Of a DNA stretch of 11,053 nt, positions 1 to 6,693 are shown piece by piece. The notes beneath the pieces are model-generated. The model was not told the DNA's origin and ran no database searches. It was given only the letters and a program-made list of their open reading frames with translations. Position numbers and translations under genes: made by a program. Location: assembly GCA_964597685.1 (NCBI GenBank), contig CAZQZC010000081.1:1-11053 (forward strand), in the 5' to 3' direction. Positions within the stretch are counted from its first letter, which is position 1, and each line of letters opens with the position of its first letter. This DNA is from JBCBTJ01 sp964597685 (GTDB lineage Bacteria > Pseudomonadota > Alphaproteobacteria > Caulobacterales > Hyphomonadaceae).

Positions 1-71
1 ACTTGAACCGGCAAGGCCATACGGCCGGCGGATTTTAAGTCCGCTGCGTTTACCACTTTCGCCACGTCCGC
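1..71 (-). tRNA. tRNA-Leu (anticodon UAA), 3' end cut off by the window start
   Basis: Read on the minus strand from base 71, the sequence opens with the 5' acceptor strand GCGGACG, followed by a D-arm with GTGGTAAACGC. The anticodon stem GCGGA/TCCGC encloses the loop CTTAAAA, which places UAA at positions 34-36. A long variable arm (GGCC-GTAT-GGCC) follows, typical of class II tRNAs (Leu, Ser, Tyr). The T-arm begins CCGG-TTCAAGT. The long arm plus the UAA anticodon gives leucine. The 3' strand of the T-stem, the 3' acceptor strand and any CCA lie beyond base 1. The tRNA points the same way as the downstream end of the crotonase gene and starts 46 bases after its stop codon, so it could be its own transcript or receive read-through. 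Confidence 0.93.
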
Positions 72-117
72 GAGCCGGGCCGATCTAACCGGTTTCGATC
101 CCAAACGCCGCTTGGGG

Positions 118-894
118 TCAACCCTGCTGGCCGCGCCCCCGCTCGGTGACGGCCTTGCGGGCGGCTTCAACGCTGTCGGCGGACACCAAGCGCGCGTGCT
201 CGGCGGAGCGCTCGATCTCCATCGCCAGACCGTCGCCGAAGGCCGCGGCGAACCCGTCGTCAATGATCTTCTTGTAGCTCCGCAAGAGCGTCGCGTCGCA
301 GCTCGCCATGTCGTGCCCGAGCTTCCGTGCGGCCGGGAGCAAGTCGTCGGCCGGATAAACCCGGTTGACGAGGCCCCAGCGCTCGGCCGTCTCCGCATCC
401 AGGAAATTGCCCGTGAACGAGAGCTCCTTCGCCCGGCTGATCCCGATCAGGCGCGACAATTTTTGAGACAAGCCCCAGCCCGGCATGATGCCGACGCGGG
501 CGTGGGTGTCGGCGAATTTCGCAGCCTCTGAGGCGAGCAGCACGTCGCACATCAGAGCCAATTCGAAGCCGCCCGTAATGGCGAAGCCGTTGACGGCGCC
601 GATGATCGGCCAGGGATAAGCGGCGAGCCCTTTAGCCAGGTCGATGTCGCCGCCGTCGACGCCGAGGGCGAAGCCGGTCTGTCCGGCCTCTTTCAGGTCG
701 ACGCCCGCGGTGAAGGCGCGCCCCGCCCCCGTCAATACGGCGACACGATTGTCGGGGTCTTGAGCCAGGTCGGCGAACGCTTCCACAATCGCGGCGCGCA
801 AGGCGCGCGACAGGGCGTTCAGCGCGTCTGGCCGGTTCAACGTCACAATCGCGACCGGGCCGTCATTTTCCACGAGAACCAAATCATCCGACAT
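118..894 (-). CDS. Enoyl-CoA hydratase/isomerase (crotonase) family protein
   Basis: The 258-residue product has the usual length and layout of a single-domain crotonase, a soluble enzyme acting on acyl-CoA thioesters (beta-oxidation or related chemistry). Visible hallmarks are the N-terminal TLNRPDALNALS segment (18-29), the first oxyanion-hole strand AFTAGVDLKE (60-69) and the second oxyanion/catalytic segment NGFAITGGFELALMCD (102-117), where Glu111 matches the first catalytic glutamate. The helix around 126-142 reads FADTHARVGIMPGWGLS. At the place where classical hydratases have the second glutamate (the QPE of QPEILLG) this protein has His131, so simple hydration of 2-enoyl-CoA should not be assumed; thioesterase, isomerase, lyase or binding roles are open. 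The ATG at 894 was chosen because GGGAG lies about 7 bases upstream and the N-terminus fits the family; the frame stays open much further upstream but that overlaps the divergent gene. It is divergent from the flavoprotein at 967, with a shared 72-base promoter interval. Confidence 0.92.
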   Translation of the reverse strand: MSDDLVLVENDGPVAIVTLNRPDALNALSRALRAAIVEAFADLAQDPDNRVAVLTGAGRAFTAGVDLKEAGQTGFALGVDGGDIDLAKGLAAYPWPIIGAVNGFAITGGFELALMCDVLLASEAAKFADTHARVGIMPGWGLSQKLSRLIGISRAKELSFTGNFLDAETAERWGLVNRVYPADDLLPAARKLGHDMASCDATLLRSYKKIIDDGFAAAFGDGLAMEIERSAEHARLVSADSVEAARKAVTERGRGQQG

Positions 895-966
895 CGCGCC
901 GCTCCCTTGTTTCCTGTCCTGTTTGCGCGACATAGCGTGCGCATCGCCAGGAAGCGAGGGGAAGTC

Positions 967-2640
967 ATGGCCGGACCGCCGCCGCCTGAAGTGAACTACA
1001 CGTTCAACGCGCAGGAAATCGAGCAGCTGAAGCATTACGGCGATGTGCGCCGTCATGAACTGGGCGACATCCTGTTTGAAGAGGGCGACCGTCAGATGGA
1101 CTGTCTTGTCGTCCTCTCCGGCGAGCTGCACATCTTTGTCGCCGCGGGGCCCGAAACCCGGCGCGTCGGCTGGATGGAGCCAGGCCAGTTCGGCGGCGAC
1201 CTGTCGGTGCTTACGGGCCAAGCTTCGCTTGCGCGCGGAACAATGGGGGTCGCCGGAGAAGTGCTCCATATCCCCCATGATCGGTTCAAGCGCCTGCTCG
1301 TCGAAAATTCGACATTGTCCGACGTGTTCGTGCGCGCCTTCACGGCCCGGCGCGCCTGGCAGCGGGCCTCGGGCGTATCCTCCGTCGCGGTTATTGGCGC
1401 GCGTTACGACCGGTCTCTGTTTGCGATCCGCGACCTCCTCTCCAAGCACAACGTGAACCATGTCTGGATCGACGCCGAGGCCGACCCCGTCGCCCAGCGG
1501 ATTCTGGATGCGAAGGGCTTCTCCCAGGCGGATTTGCCGATCGTCGCGCGCGGCTCGTCGTCGTTCCTCTGCAAGCCTGACATCGCCCAATTGTCGGAGG
1601 CCTTCGGGCTGGACCTTCTTCCAGACGGCGCGTGCGCGGACGTGATTGTCGTCGGGGCCGGGCCCGGCGGGCTCGCGTCTGCTGTTTACGCCGCATCCGA
1701 AGGTTTGACCGTCCTCACGCTCGACACCGACGGACCTGGCGGACAGGCCGGGACGTCGTCGAAGATCGAGAATTATCTCGGCTTTCCCATGGGCGTTTCC
1801 GGTCGGGAGCTTGCCGAGCGGGCGGCGATCCAGGCCCAAAAGTTCGGCGCCCGCATCGCCGCCCCCGCGAAAGCGGCGGAGCTGGTCCGCGAGGACAGCG
1901 ATTATTGCTTAAAGCTGGTCGATGGGCGCAGTTTCAAAGCCAGGGCAATCGTCATCGCGACGGGGGCCCAATACCGCAAACTGCCGATCGAAAACCTGGA
2001 AAGGTTCGAGGGCCGCGGCATTTATTACGGTGCGACGCCCATGGAGGCCCAGCTTTGCGCCGAAGCGTCGGTTGCGATTGTCGGCGCAGGCAATTCCGCA
2101 GGCCAAGGCGCGGTGTTTCTGTCCCAAACCGCAAAGGACGTACACGTCCTCTACCGGCGGCCGGACATTCGGGAGACCATGTCGGAATATCTCGTTCGCC
2201 GCCTGGAAGAGACGCCGAACATCCATCTCCATCCGGAGACGGAAATCGCTTCGTTCATGGGCTCTGGTGCAGACGACCCGACCAATGACCGGCTGACGGC
2301 CATCCGCACCACCAAGGCCGGCGCGCCGGGCGGCGACCTGCCGACGCCTTTCGTTTTCCTGTTCATCGGCGCGGCCCCGTTCACACGCTGGCTGCCCGAC
2401 GATGTGGCGCGCGACGGCGGGGGATTTCTGAAGACCGGACCGGATCTTGAAAATCTCGACCTTGTCAAAGCGGGCTGGCGGCTCGAGCGCATGCCGACAC
2501 GGTTTGAGACGAGCTGGCCGCGGGTGTACGCCGTGGGCGATGTTCGGACCGGGTCGGTCAAGCGGGTCGCGAGCGCCGTCGGCGAAGGATCGGTCGTTGT
2601 GAGCGATGTTCATAAAGCGCTGAACGAAGAGATTGGATAA
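967..2640 (+). CDS. FAD-dependent thioredoxin-reductase-like protein with N-terminal cyclic-nucleotide-binding-like domain
   Basis: This 557-residue protein has three modules. Residues about 12-125 form a Crp/cNMP-type beta-roll (DILFEEGDRQMDCLVVLSGE at 34-53; FGGDLSVLTG at 75-84). Residues about 138-197 look like a thioredoxin/glutaredoxin fold, with LPIV at 190-193 as the likely cis-proline loop but no CxxC. Residues about 224-557 are a two-dinucleotide-domain flavoprotein: FAD motif VVGAGPGGLASA (228-239), family segment GGQAGTSSKIENYLGFP (258-274), pyridine-nucleotide motif VAIVGAGNSAGQG (369-381) and C-terminal FAD motif YAVGDVRTGSVKRVASAVGEG (521-541). The CATC-type redox centre of thioredoxin reductase is replaced by YGATPMEAQLC (354-364). 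The five cysteines (46, 202, 223, 314, 364) never form CxxC. This three-part arrangement is a known bacterial family of unsettled function; a cytosolic NAD(P)H-linked oxidoreductase controlled by its sensor domain is a reasonable inference. The start at 967 has GAGGGGA just upstream; the open frame back to 760 overlaps the divergent crotonase gene and is not used. Confidence 0.93.
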   Translation: MAGPPPPEVNYTFNAQEIEQLKHYGDVRRHELGDILFEEGDRQMDCLVVLSGELHIFVAAGPETRRVGWMEPGQFGGDLSVLTGQASLARGTMGVAGEVLHIPHDRFKRLLVENSTLSDVFVRAFTARRAWQRASGVSSVAVIGARYDRSLFAIRDLLSKHNVNHVWIDAEADPVAQRILDAKGFSQADLPIVARGSSSFLCKPDIAQLSEAFGLDLLPDGACADVIVVGAGPGGLASAVYAASEGLTVLTLDTDGPGGQAGTSSKIENYLGFPMGVSGRELAERAAIQAQKFGARIAAPAKAAELVREDSDYCLKLVDGRSFKARAIVIATGAQYRKLPIENLERFEGRGIYYGATPMEAQLCAEASVAIVGAGNSAGQGAVFLSQTAKDVHVLYRRPDIRETMSEYLVRRLEETPNIHLHPETEIASFMGSGADDPTNDRLTAIRTTKAGAPGGDLPTPFVFLFIGAAPFTRWLPDDVARDGGGFLKTGPDLENLDLVKAGWRLERMPTRFETSWPRVYAVGDVRTGSVKRVASAVGEGSVVVSDVHKALNEEIG

Positions 2641-2665
2641 GGCTCGCCCGCTTCTCCACCCGGCC

Positions 2666-2720
2666 TATAGCGGCGCGCAGCCAAACGGACTCAACGCGCC
2701 ACTATAAGTCTTTGTTTTTT
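2666..2720 (+). terminator. Candidate intrinsic terminator after the flavoprotein gene
   Basis: Bases 2666-2677 (TATAGCGGCGCG) pair with 2695-2706 (CGCGCCACTATA). This gives a 12-base stem with one C/A mismatch and a 17-base loop. A T-rich stretch, TCTTTGTTTTTT, follows at 2709-2720. It begins 26 bases after the stop of the gene ending at 2640 and has the right polarity to end that transcript. The loop is longer than typical and there are two bases between stem and T-tract. On the minus strand there is no T-tract, so it should not terminate the convergent CinA-type gene. Confidence 0.7.
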
Positions 2721-2736
2721 CGCGTTTCCAGACGCC

Positions 2737-2760
2737 GAACCGGTTCCCACGTCGCGTGGG
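2737..2760. repeat. Tandem palindromes: GAACCGGTTC and a CCCACG/CGTGGG hairpin
   Basis: A perfect 10-base palindrome GAACCGGTTC (2737-2746) abuts and shares one base with a perfect 6-bp hairpin CCCACG-TCG-CGTGGG (2746-2760). The hairpin lies 6 bases beyond the stop codon of the minus-strand CinA-type gene, so it could protect the 3' end of that mRNA or act in termination, but no T-tract follows it on either strand. The function is not established by the sequence. Confidence 0.4.
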
Positions 2761-2766
2761 CACGCT

Positions 2767-3522
2767 TTAAAGGATCTCGGGCTCGGCCCCTTGCGCCTTG
2801 ACGATCTCGACAAGGCGGGTTTGGGCGCGCTCCAACGCGCCGGCGTCAGTGCCGCGAGCAATGAGATGCGCGCCATACCCCGCGCTCGAGAACCAGGGAT
2901 AGGAGCCGAACGACAAATCAGGCAATTCGTTGGCCAAGCGGCCGAGCGCTTCGGCGATCTCGCCCTCCCGCAAGCCGGCGCCGCGCACGGTGACCGTATA
3001 GACGACTGACCCGGTTCTCAGACGCGGGCCGATGTCTTCCAACATGCCGCGGCAGATCGAGGGGACGCCCGCCATAACAAACACGTTTTCAACCTGGAAA
3101 CCCGGCGCGCCGGAGACGGGATTGGCGATTAAGCGCGCGCCGCGCGGCGTTCGCGCCATGCGCCGGCGCGCCGGCGTCAACTCGACGTCCGTATCCTTGT
3201 AACGCTGTGTGATGATCTCAAGCGCTTCGTCGTTCTCTGTGATCACCAGCCCGAACGCCGCGGCGACCGCGTCTGCGGTGATATCGTCGTGGGTCGGACC
3301 GATGCCGCCCGTCGTGAATACGTAATCATAGGCGCGCCGCAACTCGTTGACGGCGTGTGCGATCGCGGCCTTGTCGTCGCCGACCACTCGCGCCTCTGCG
3401 ACTTGAACACCGAGCGGGCCGAGGAATTCGGCGATCTGCTGAAGATTGACGTCGCGCGTCCGGCCGGAAAGAATCTCATCTCCGATGAGCAGGACAGCTG
3501 CGGTGACGGCGACATCTGACAT
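2767..3522 (-). CDS. CinA-type / MoaB-Mog-fold (molybdopterin-binding domain) protein
   Basis: The 251-residue product matches the N-terminal part of CinA (COG1058 type), which shares the MoaB/Mog fold. Diagnostic segments are AAVLLIGDEILSGRTRDVN (8-26), the loop TTGGIGPTHDDITADAVA (70-87), NPVSGAPGF (134-142) and the MAGVP segment at 150-154. The C-terminal nicotinamide-nucleotide amidase domain of full CinA is absent; the protein ends in a COG1058-like alpha/beta tail. In characterised CinA proteins the COG1058 domain hydrolyses ADP-ribose, and the fold also occurs in molybdopterin adenylyltransferases, so a nucleotide-hydrolase role is likelier than cofactor insertion but is unproven. The ATG at 3522 is used. 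A TTG two codons upstream (3528) is a real alternative, because the best Shine-Dalgarno GGAG sits 9 bases before TTG but 15 before ATG. The gene is divergent from the membrane protein at 3720. Confidence 0.9.
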   Translation of the reverse strand: MSDVAVTAAVLLIGDEILSGRTRDVNLQQIAEFLGPLGVQVAEARVVGDDKAAIAHAVNELRRAYDYVFTTGGIGPTHDDITADAVAAAFGLVITENDEALEIITQRYKDTDVELTPARRRMARTPRGARLIANPVSGAPGFQVENVFVMAGVPSICRGMLEDIGPRLRTGSVVYTVTVRGAGLREGEIAEALGRLANELPDLSFGSYPWFSSAGYGAHLIARGTDAGALERAQTRLVEIVKAQGAEPEIL

Positions 3523-3528
3523 ATTCAA

Positions 3529-3719
3529 GACTTAACGCTCCAAGCGGCGATTCTCCAGACCGGCGGCTAGGAAGAATTACGCCCCGCAGCCCCTCGTGCC
3601 CGCCCAGGTGAACGTTGAACCTCGGCCGACCTCTGAAAAGAGCCGGCCCGCCAAACTTGACTTCCGACATCGAGCCGAGGACACCCGCCGAAAGGATGCA
3701 TAATCCCGGAGACGGCGAC
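3529..3719. other. Divergent intergenic region with a small stem-loop
   Basis: About 190 bases separate two divergent genes and should carry both promoters, but I cannot pick convincing -35/-10 pairs. A TTGACT at 3657-3662 resembles a -35 box yet has no -10 at the right distance. Bases 3624-3648 can form a hairpin: GGCCG/CGGCC outside, a small internal bulge, then CTCT-GAAA-AGAG capped by a GAAA tetraloop. It lies about 70 bases before the ATG of the plus-strand gene, so it could be in its leader. Longer open frames here are antisense shadows with no family resemblance. Confidence 0.35.
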
Positions 3720-4202
3720 ATGTCCGACCAGCCATATCGAGCCGAGGGCCTGTCCCGGATCTATTTCGTCAGATTCGGCTTGGTTCTCTTCCTGATTTAC
3801 ATCCTCATCGGGATCCTGCGCGCCGTGTTCGATCTTGGCGGAATGGCCGGGCTTTCCCTTATCGCCCCCTATCTCGCCGCGAATTTCGTGTCGGAGCTGT
3901 TTCTCAAGAAACAACACCGCGCGCCGAGCGCTGAGGAGGCGAAATCTCTTGCCGCCGGATGTCTGCTCACGACCGTCGGCGTCAACATTGTTTTGTTTGT
4001 GATCGCTGTCGGCGCGTCGTCGCTCAATGGCGAACCTCTGCTCGGCGCAGATTTTGATCTTGCCGTGTTCGCCGTGATCATAACCGTCCTGTTCGCCCTG
4101 ACCCTGCTCCTGAATTACGCCCTGATGCGTTGGGTGTTCGGCGGTCAGGCCCGAAAGCGCGCAGACAAGCTCGGTTTTGGCCGCCCCCAAGACGAATTCT
4201 AA
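3720..4202 (+). CDS. Small four-helix inner-membrane protein, function unknown
   Basis: The 160-residue product has about four hydrophobic segments, roughly residues 15-37, 43-59, 77-98 and 112-140, with short charged ends, so it should be an integral inner-membrane protein. A conserved-looking stretch after the second segment (ANFVSELFLKKQHRAPSAEE, 54-73) gives an Asn followed by a basic R-x-P-S-x-x-E motif. That recalls the small ABZJ_00895-type membrane proteins, but I rank this only as a possibility. There is no signal peptide beyond the first helix and no catalytic motif. The start at 3720 was chosen because GGAG sits 8 bases upstream; an in-frame ATG nine codons earlier lacks such a site. 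It converges on the dioxygenase gene with only 17 bases between stop codons and no obvious terminator, so the two transcripts may overlap antisense at their 3' ends. Confidence 0.8.
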   Translation: MSDQPYRAEGLSRIYFVRFGLVLFLIYILIGILRAVFDLGGMAGLSLIAPYLAANFVSELFLKKQHRAPSAEEAKSLAAGCLLTTVGVNIVLFVIAVGASSLNGEPLLGADFDLAVFAVIITVLFALTLLLNYALMRWVFGGQARKRADKLGFGRPQDEF

Positions 4203-4219
4203 GGCGCGCGGCGCACGCC

Positions 4220-5077
4220 CTAAGCCGCCGGATCGAAGTACGGCTTGTCGCCGGCGACCGTCGCACGCTCCATGATCCGCACCGCTGGGTGGTAATCGGA
4301 GGCTGCATAGTGCTGGCAGGCGCGATTGTCCCAGAACGCGATCGAGCCCGGCGTCCAGCGGAAGCGGCATTGGTATTCCGGCAGCTTGGCCTGGTCGTAG
4401 AGATGTTGCAGCAGCCAGTCGCTCTCCTTCGCCGACAAGCCCTTGACGTGGCTGGTGAAGGCGATGTTGACATAGAGCGTGCGCTCGCCCGTTTCAGGAT
4501 GGGTGCGCACCACCGGATGCTCTTGCGGCGGATATTGCGCGCGGAGCTTCTCCGCATCGGTATTCAGGCGCTTGGCGAAGACGCGGGAAATGTCGTGGAC
4601 CGCCGTCAGGCCACAGATCCAGTTTTGCATCTCCTCGGACAAACCCTCATAGGCCGTCGTCATATTGGCGAACAATGTATCGCCGCCAACCTCGGGCAGT
4701 TCGATGGCGCGAAGGATCGAACCCAGCGATGGGCGCTCCCGCCAGGTGACGTCGGAATGCCAATTGTTCTCCTGGCCCCGACTGTTCGGGCCATGGGCGA
4801 TCCTCAGGATTTCAGGGTCTTCCTGGTCCTTCGGAGTGGCGGGGTGGATTTCCAACTCGCCGAACGCCCGTGCGAACGCGATGTGCTGGGCGCGGGTGAT
4901 CTGCTGATCTCGGAAAAAGATGACCTTGTACTTCAACAAGGCGGCGCGGACATCGGCGATGGTCGCCTCGTCATGATCGCCGCCGAGATCGATCCCGTGC
5001 AGCTCCGCGCCGATGGACGGCGTCAGCGGCCGCGCTTCGAACCGGGCGTAGGATTCCGCTCCAAGTAACACGCTCAT
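4220..5077 (-). CDS. TauD/TfdA-family Fe(II)/2-oxoglutarate-dependent dioxygenase
   Basis: The 285-residue product has the full length of taurine-dioxygenase-like enzymes, which couple oxidation of a substrate to decarboxylation of 2-oxoglutarate in the cytosol. The iron triad is complete: His107 and Asp109 in WHSDVTW (106-112) and His256 in NRACQHYAASDYHP (251-264). The 2-oxoglutarate-binding arginine is Arg271 in RIMERATVAGDKPYFDP (267-283), with Arg267 alongside. The N-terminal IGAELHGIDL (22-31) and FRDQQIT (55-61) are also family-typical. The substrate cannot be told from sequence: taurine, other sulfonates, alkyl sulfates and aryloxyalkanoates are all handled by this family. No sulfonate ABC transporter (TauABC/SsuABC type) lies nearby, which argues against assigning tauD outright. 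The ATG at 5077 has a very strong GGGGAG 5 bases upstream. A TAAAAT box (minus strand, 5103-5098) could be a -10, but no matching -35 was seen. The gene is divergent from sfsA across 68 bases. Confidence 0.93.
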   Translation of the reverse strand: MSVLLGAESYARFEARPLTPSIGAELHGIDLGGDHDEATIADVRAALLKYKVIFFRDQQITRAQHIAFARAFGELEIHPATPKDQEDPEILRIAHGPNSRGQENNWHSDVTWRERPSLGSILRAIELPEVGGDTLFANMTTAYEGLSEEMQNWICGLTAVHDISRVFAKRLNTDAEKLRAQYPPQEHPVVRTHPETGERTLYVNIAFTSHVKGLSAKESDWLLQHLYDQAKLPEYQCRFRWTPGSIAFWDNRACQHYAASDYHPAVRIMERATVAGDKPYFDPAA

Positions 5078-5145
5078 GCGTTCTCCCCATCTTTTGTATT
5101 TTAAGAGCTTACGCCAAATGCCCGCGTCAGCCAAAGCTCCGGCGC

Positions 5146-5847
5146 ATGAAACTGCCGCCGCTTGAACCCGCCCGCCTGGTGAAACGCTACAAGCGCTTTC
5201 TGGCCGACGTCATTCTGGAGACGACGGGCGAGGCGACGACCGCCCATTGCCCGAATCCCGGATCGATGATGGGCCTGAAGGCTGAAGGCCTGCGCGTGTG
5301 GACGTCAGCTTCAGACAATCCGGCGCGAAAGCTGAAACGCACGCTCGAACTCGTCGAAGTCGACGGGGCGTTCGTGGGGATCAACACGCACAATCCAAAC
5401 CGCCTCGCCGTCGAAGCAATCGAGCAAGGCCGCATCGGCGAACTGGCGGGCTTCGAGCGCCTGCGTCGGGAAGTGAAGTACGGTGAAAACTCCCGCGTCG
5501 ATATCCTGCTTGAGACCGCCGGTGGACCACACTTCGTGGAGGTGAAGAATTGTCATCTCATGCGCACGCCCGGCTTTGCGGAATTTCCCGACAGCGTCAC
5601 CGCGCGCGGGGCGAAGCACCTGGCCGAGCTGTCGCGCGAAGTCGCCGCCGGCGCGCGCGCCACCATGCTCTTCATCATCCAACGGCCCGATTGCGAGGTC
5701 TTCGACACCGCGCCTGACATCGACCCCGTCTACCACGCCGCTTTACGCGACGCGGCTGAAGCCGGGGTGGACGTTCTCTGCTATGATTGCCATGTCTCGC
5801 TGGACGAGATCGTCGTGCGCCGCGCTATTCCGTGGCGGCGCGCCTGA
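5146..5847 (+). CDS. sfsA: SfsA family protein (sugar fermentation stimulation protein homologue)
   Basis: The 233-residue product is collinear with SfsA. It has an N-terminal OB-like region with FLADVILETTGE (18-29) and the hallmark AHCPNPGSMMGL (33-44), then the NTHNPNRLAVEAI segment (80-92). The C-terminal nuclease-like domain has SRVDILLE (116-123), FVEVKNCHL (130-138) and DSVTARGAKHL (149-159). Asp119, Glu132 and Lys134 give a D...ExK pattern like the PD-(D/E)XK fold, so the possible nuclease site looks intact. E. coli SfsA was named for stimulating maltose metabolism genes and binds DNA without strong specificity; its physiological role in other bacteria is not settled. The ATG at 5146 fits the family N-terminus although its Shine-Dalgarno is weak. 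It is the first gene of a probable four-gene unit with map (15 bases on), a membrane protein and radC. Confidence 0.94.
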   Translation: MKLPPLEPARLVKRYKRFLADVILETTGEATTAHCPNPGSMMGLKAEGLRVWTSASDNPARKLKRTLELVEVDGAFVGINTHNPNRLAVEAIEQGRIGELAGFERLRREVKYGENSRVDILLETAGGPHFVEVKNCHLMRTPGFAEFPDSVTARGAKHLAELSREVAAGARATMLFIIQRPDCEVFDTAPDIDPVYHAALRDAAEAGVDVLCYDCHVSLDEIVVRRAIPWRRA

Positions 5848-5862
5848 ACGCTGGAGCCCGTT

Positions 5863-6687
5863 GTGACGTCAACCTTGGAGGCTGAAACACACCCGCCGGT
5901 CCGCACCGGACATATCCGCATCCACGGCCAGGAGGATTTCGAGGGCATGCGGGCGGCGGGACGGCTGACGGCGGCCACTCTGGATATGATCGCCGGAGAG
6001 GTTGCGCCTGGGGTCTCCACGGCGCGGCTCGACCAGTTGATCCATGACTTCGCAATGGATCACGGCGCGTTGCCGGCGACCCTCGGTTATCGCGGGTACC
6101 GACATTCCTCCTGCATTTCGCTCAATCATATCGTCTGCCATGGCATACCTGGTCCGAAAGTCCTGAAGGACGGGGACATTCTGAACATCGATGTGACCCT
6201 GATCGTGGACGGCTGGCACGGCGATACGTCGCGCATGTATGTCGCCGGTACGGCGCGGCGGAAGGCTGAGCGCCTGATCGACGTGACCTACGAAGCCATG
6301 ATGGCCGGCATCGCCGCGGTGAAACCCGGCGCCCGCTTTGGCGACATCGGCGCGGCGATCACGGCGATCGCTCACAAGAACCGGCTGTCGGTGGTCGAGG
6401 ATTTCTGCGGCCACGGCCTCGGCCGCCTTTTCCACGACGAACCGAACGTTGTGCATTCCGCCCGCGCCGGGACAGGTCCGGAGCTCAAGCCCGGCATGTT
6501 CTTCACCGTCGAGCCGATGCTGAACATCGGCCGCAAGGACGTCGCCATCCTGCCCGACGGCTGGACCGCGGTGACCCGCGACCGGCAACTCTCCGCGCAA
6601 TTCGAACACTCGGTCGGCGTCACCGAGCATGGCGTCGAGATCTTCACGACGTCGCCGGACGGCCTGCACACCCCGCACAGGAGCTGA
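5863..6687 (+). CDS. map: Type I methionine aminopeptidase
   Basis: The 274-residue product removes the initiator methionine from nascent proteins in the cytosol. All five metal ligands of the pita-bread fold are present: Asp110 (LNIDVTL), Asp121 (HGDTSRM), His184 (GHGLGRLFHDEP), Glu217 (FTVEPML) and Glu248 (QFEHSV). The substrate-contacting His93 lies in NHIVCHGIPG (88-97). The segment before it reads YRGYRHSSCISLNH where many homologues have YKGFPKSICTSVN, a modest divergence. The N-terminus carries about 20 residues before the family core begins at the IRIHGQEDFEGMR segment, close to normal for alphaproteobacterial Map. The start is GTG at 5863, supported by GGAG 7 bases upstream. It lies 15 bases after sfsA and 6 bases before the next gene, and an AGGAG inside its last codons probably serves as the ribosome-binding site of that neighbour. 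Confidence 0.97.
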   Translation: MTSTLEAETHPPVRTGHIRIHGQEDFEGMRAAGRLTAATLDMIAGEVAPGVSTARLDQLIHDFAMDHGALPATLGYRGYRHSSCISLNHIVCHGIPGPKVLKDGDILNIDVTLIVDGWHGDTSRMYVAGTARRKAERLIDVTYEAMMAGIAAVKPGARFGDIGAAITAIAHKNRLSVVEDFCGHGLGRLFHDEPNVVHSARAGTGPELKPGMFFTVEPMLNIGRKDVAILPDGWTAVTRDRQLSAQFEHSVGVTEHGVEIFTTSPDGLHTPHRS

Positions 6688-6693
6688 CCAGGC

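Noticed and set aside
100..116. CCCAAA-CGCCG-CTTGGG hairpin just after the crotonase stop
   Set aside because: Five to six weak pairs with no T-tract following on the minus strand; too little to call a terminator.
760..966. Upstream extension of the flavoprotein frame
   Set aside because: It overlaps the divergent crotonase gene, does not look like the family, and the ATG at 967 has a strong ribosome-binding site.
895..1839. Very long minus-strand open frame continuing upstream of the crotonase gene, opposite the flavoprotein gene
   Set aside because: It is a GC-rich antisense shadow; the translation has no family resemblance, and a clear Shine-Dalgarno and family N-terminus place the true start at 894.
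3657..3704. TTGACT and CATAAT as a possible promoter for the gene at 3720
   Set aside because: The boxes are about 36 bases apart, twice the usual spacing.
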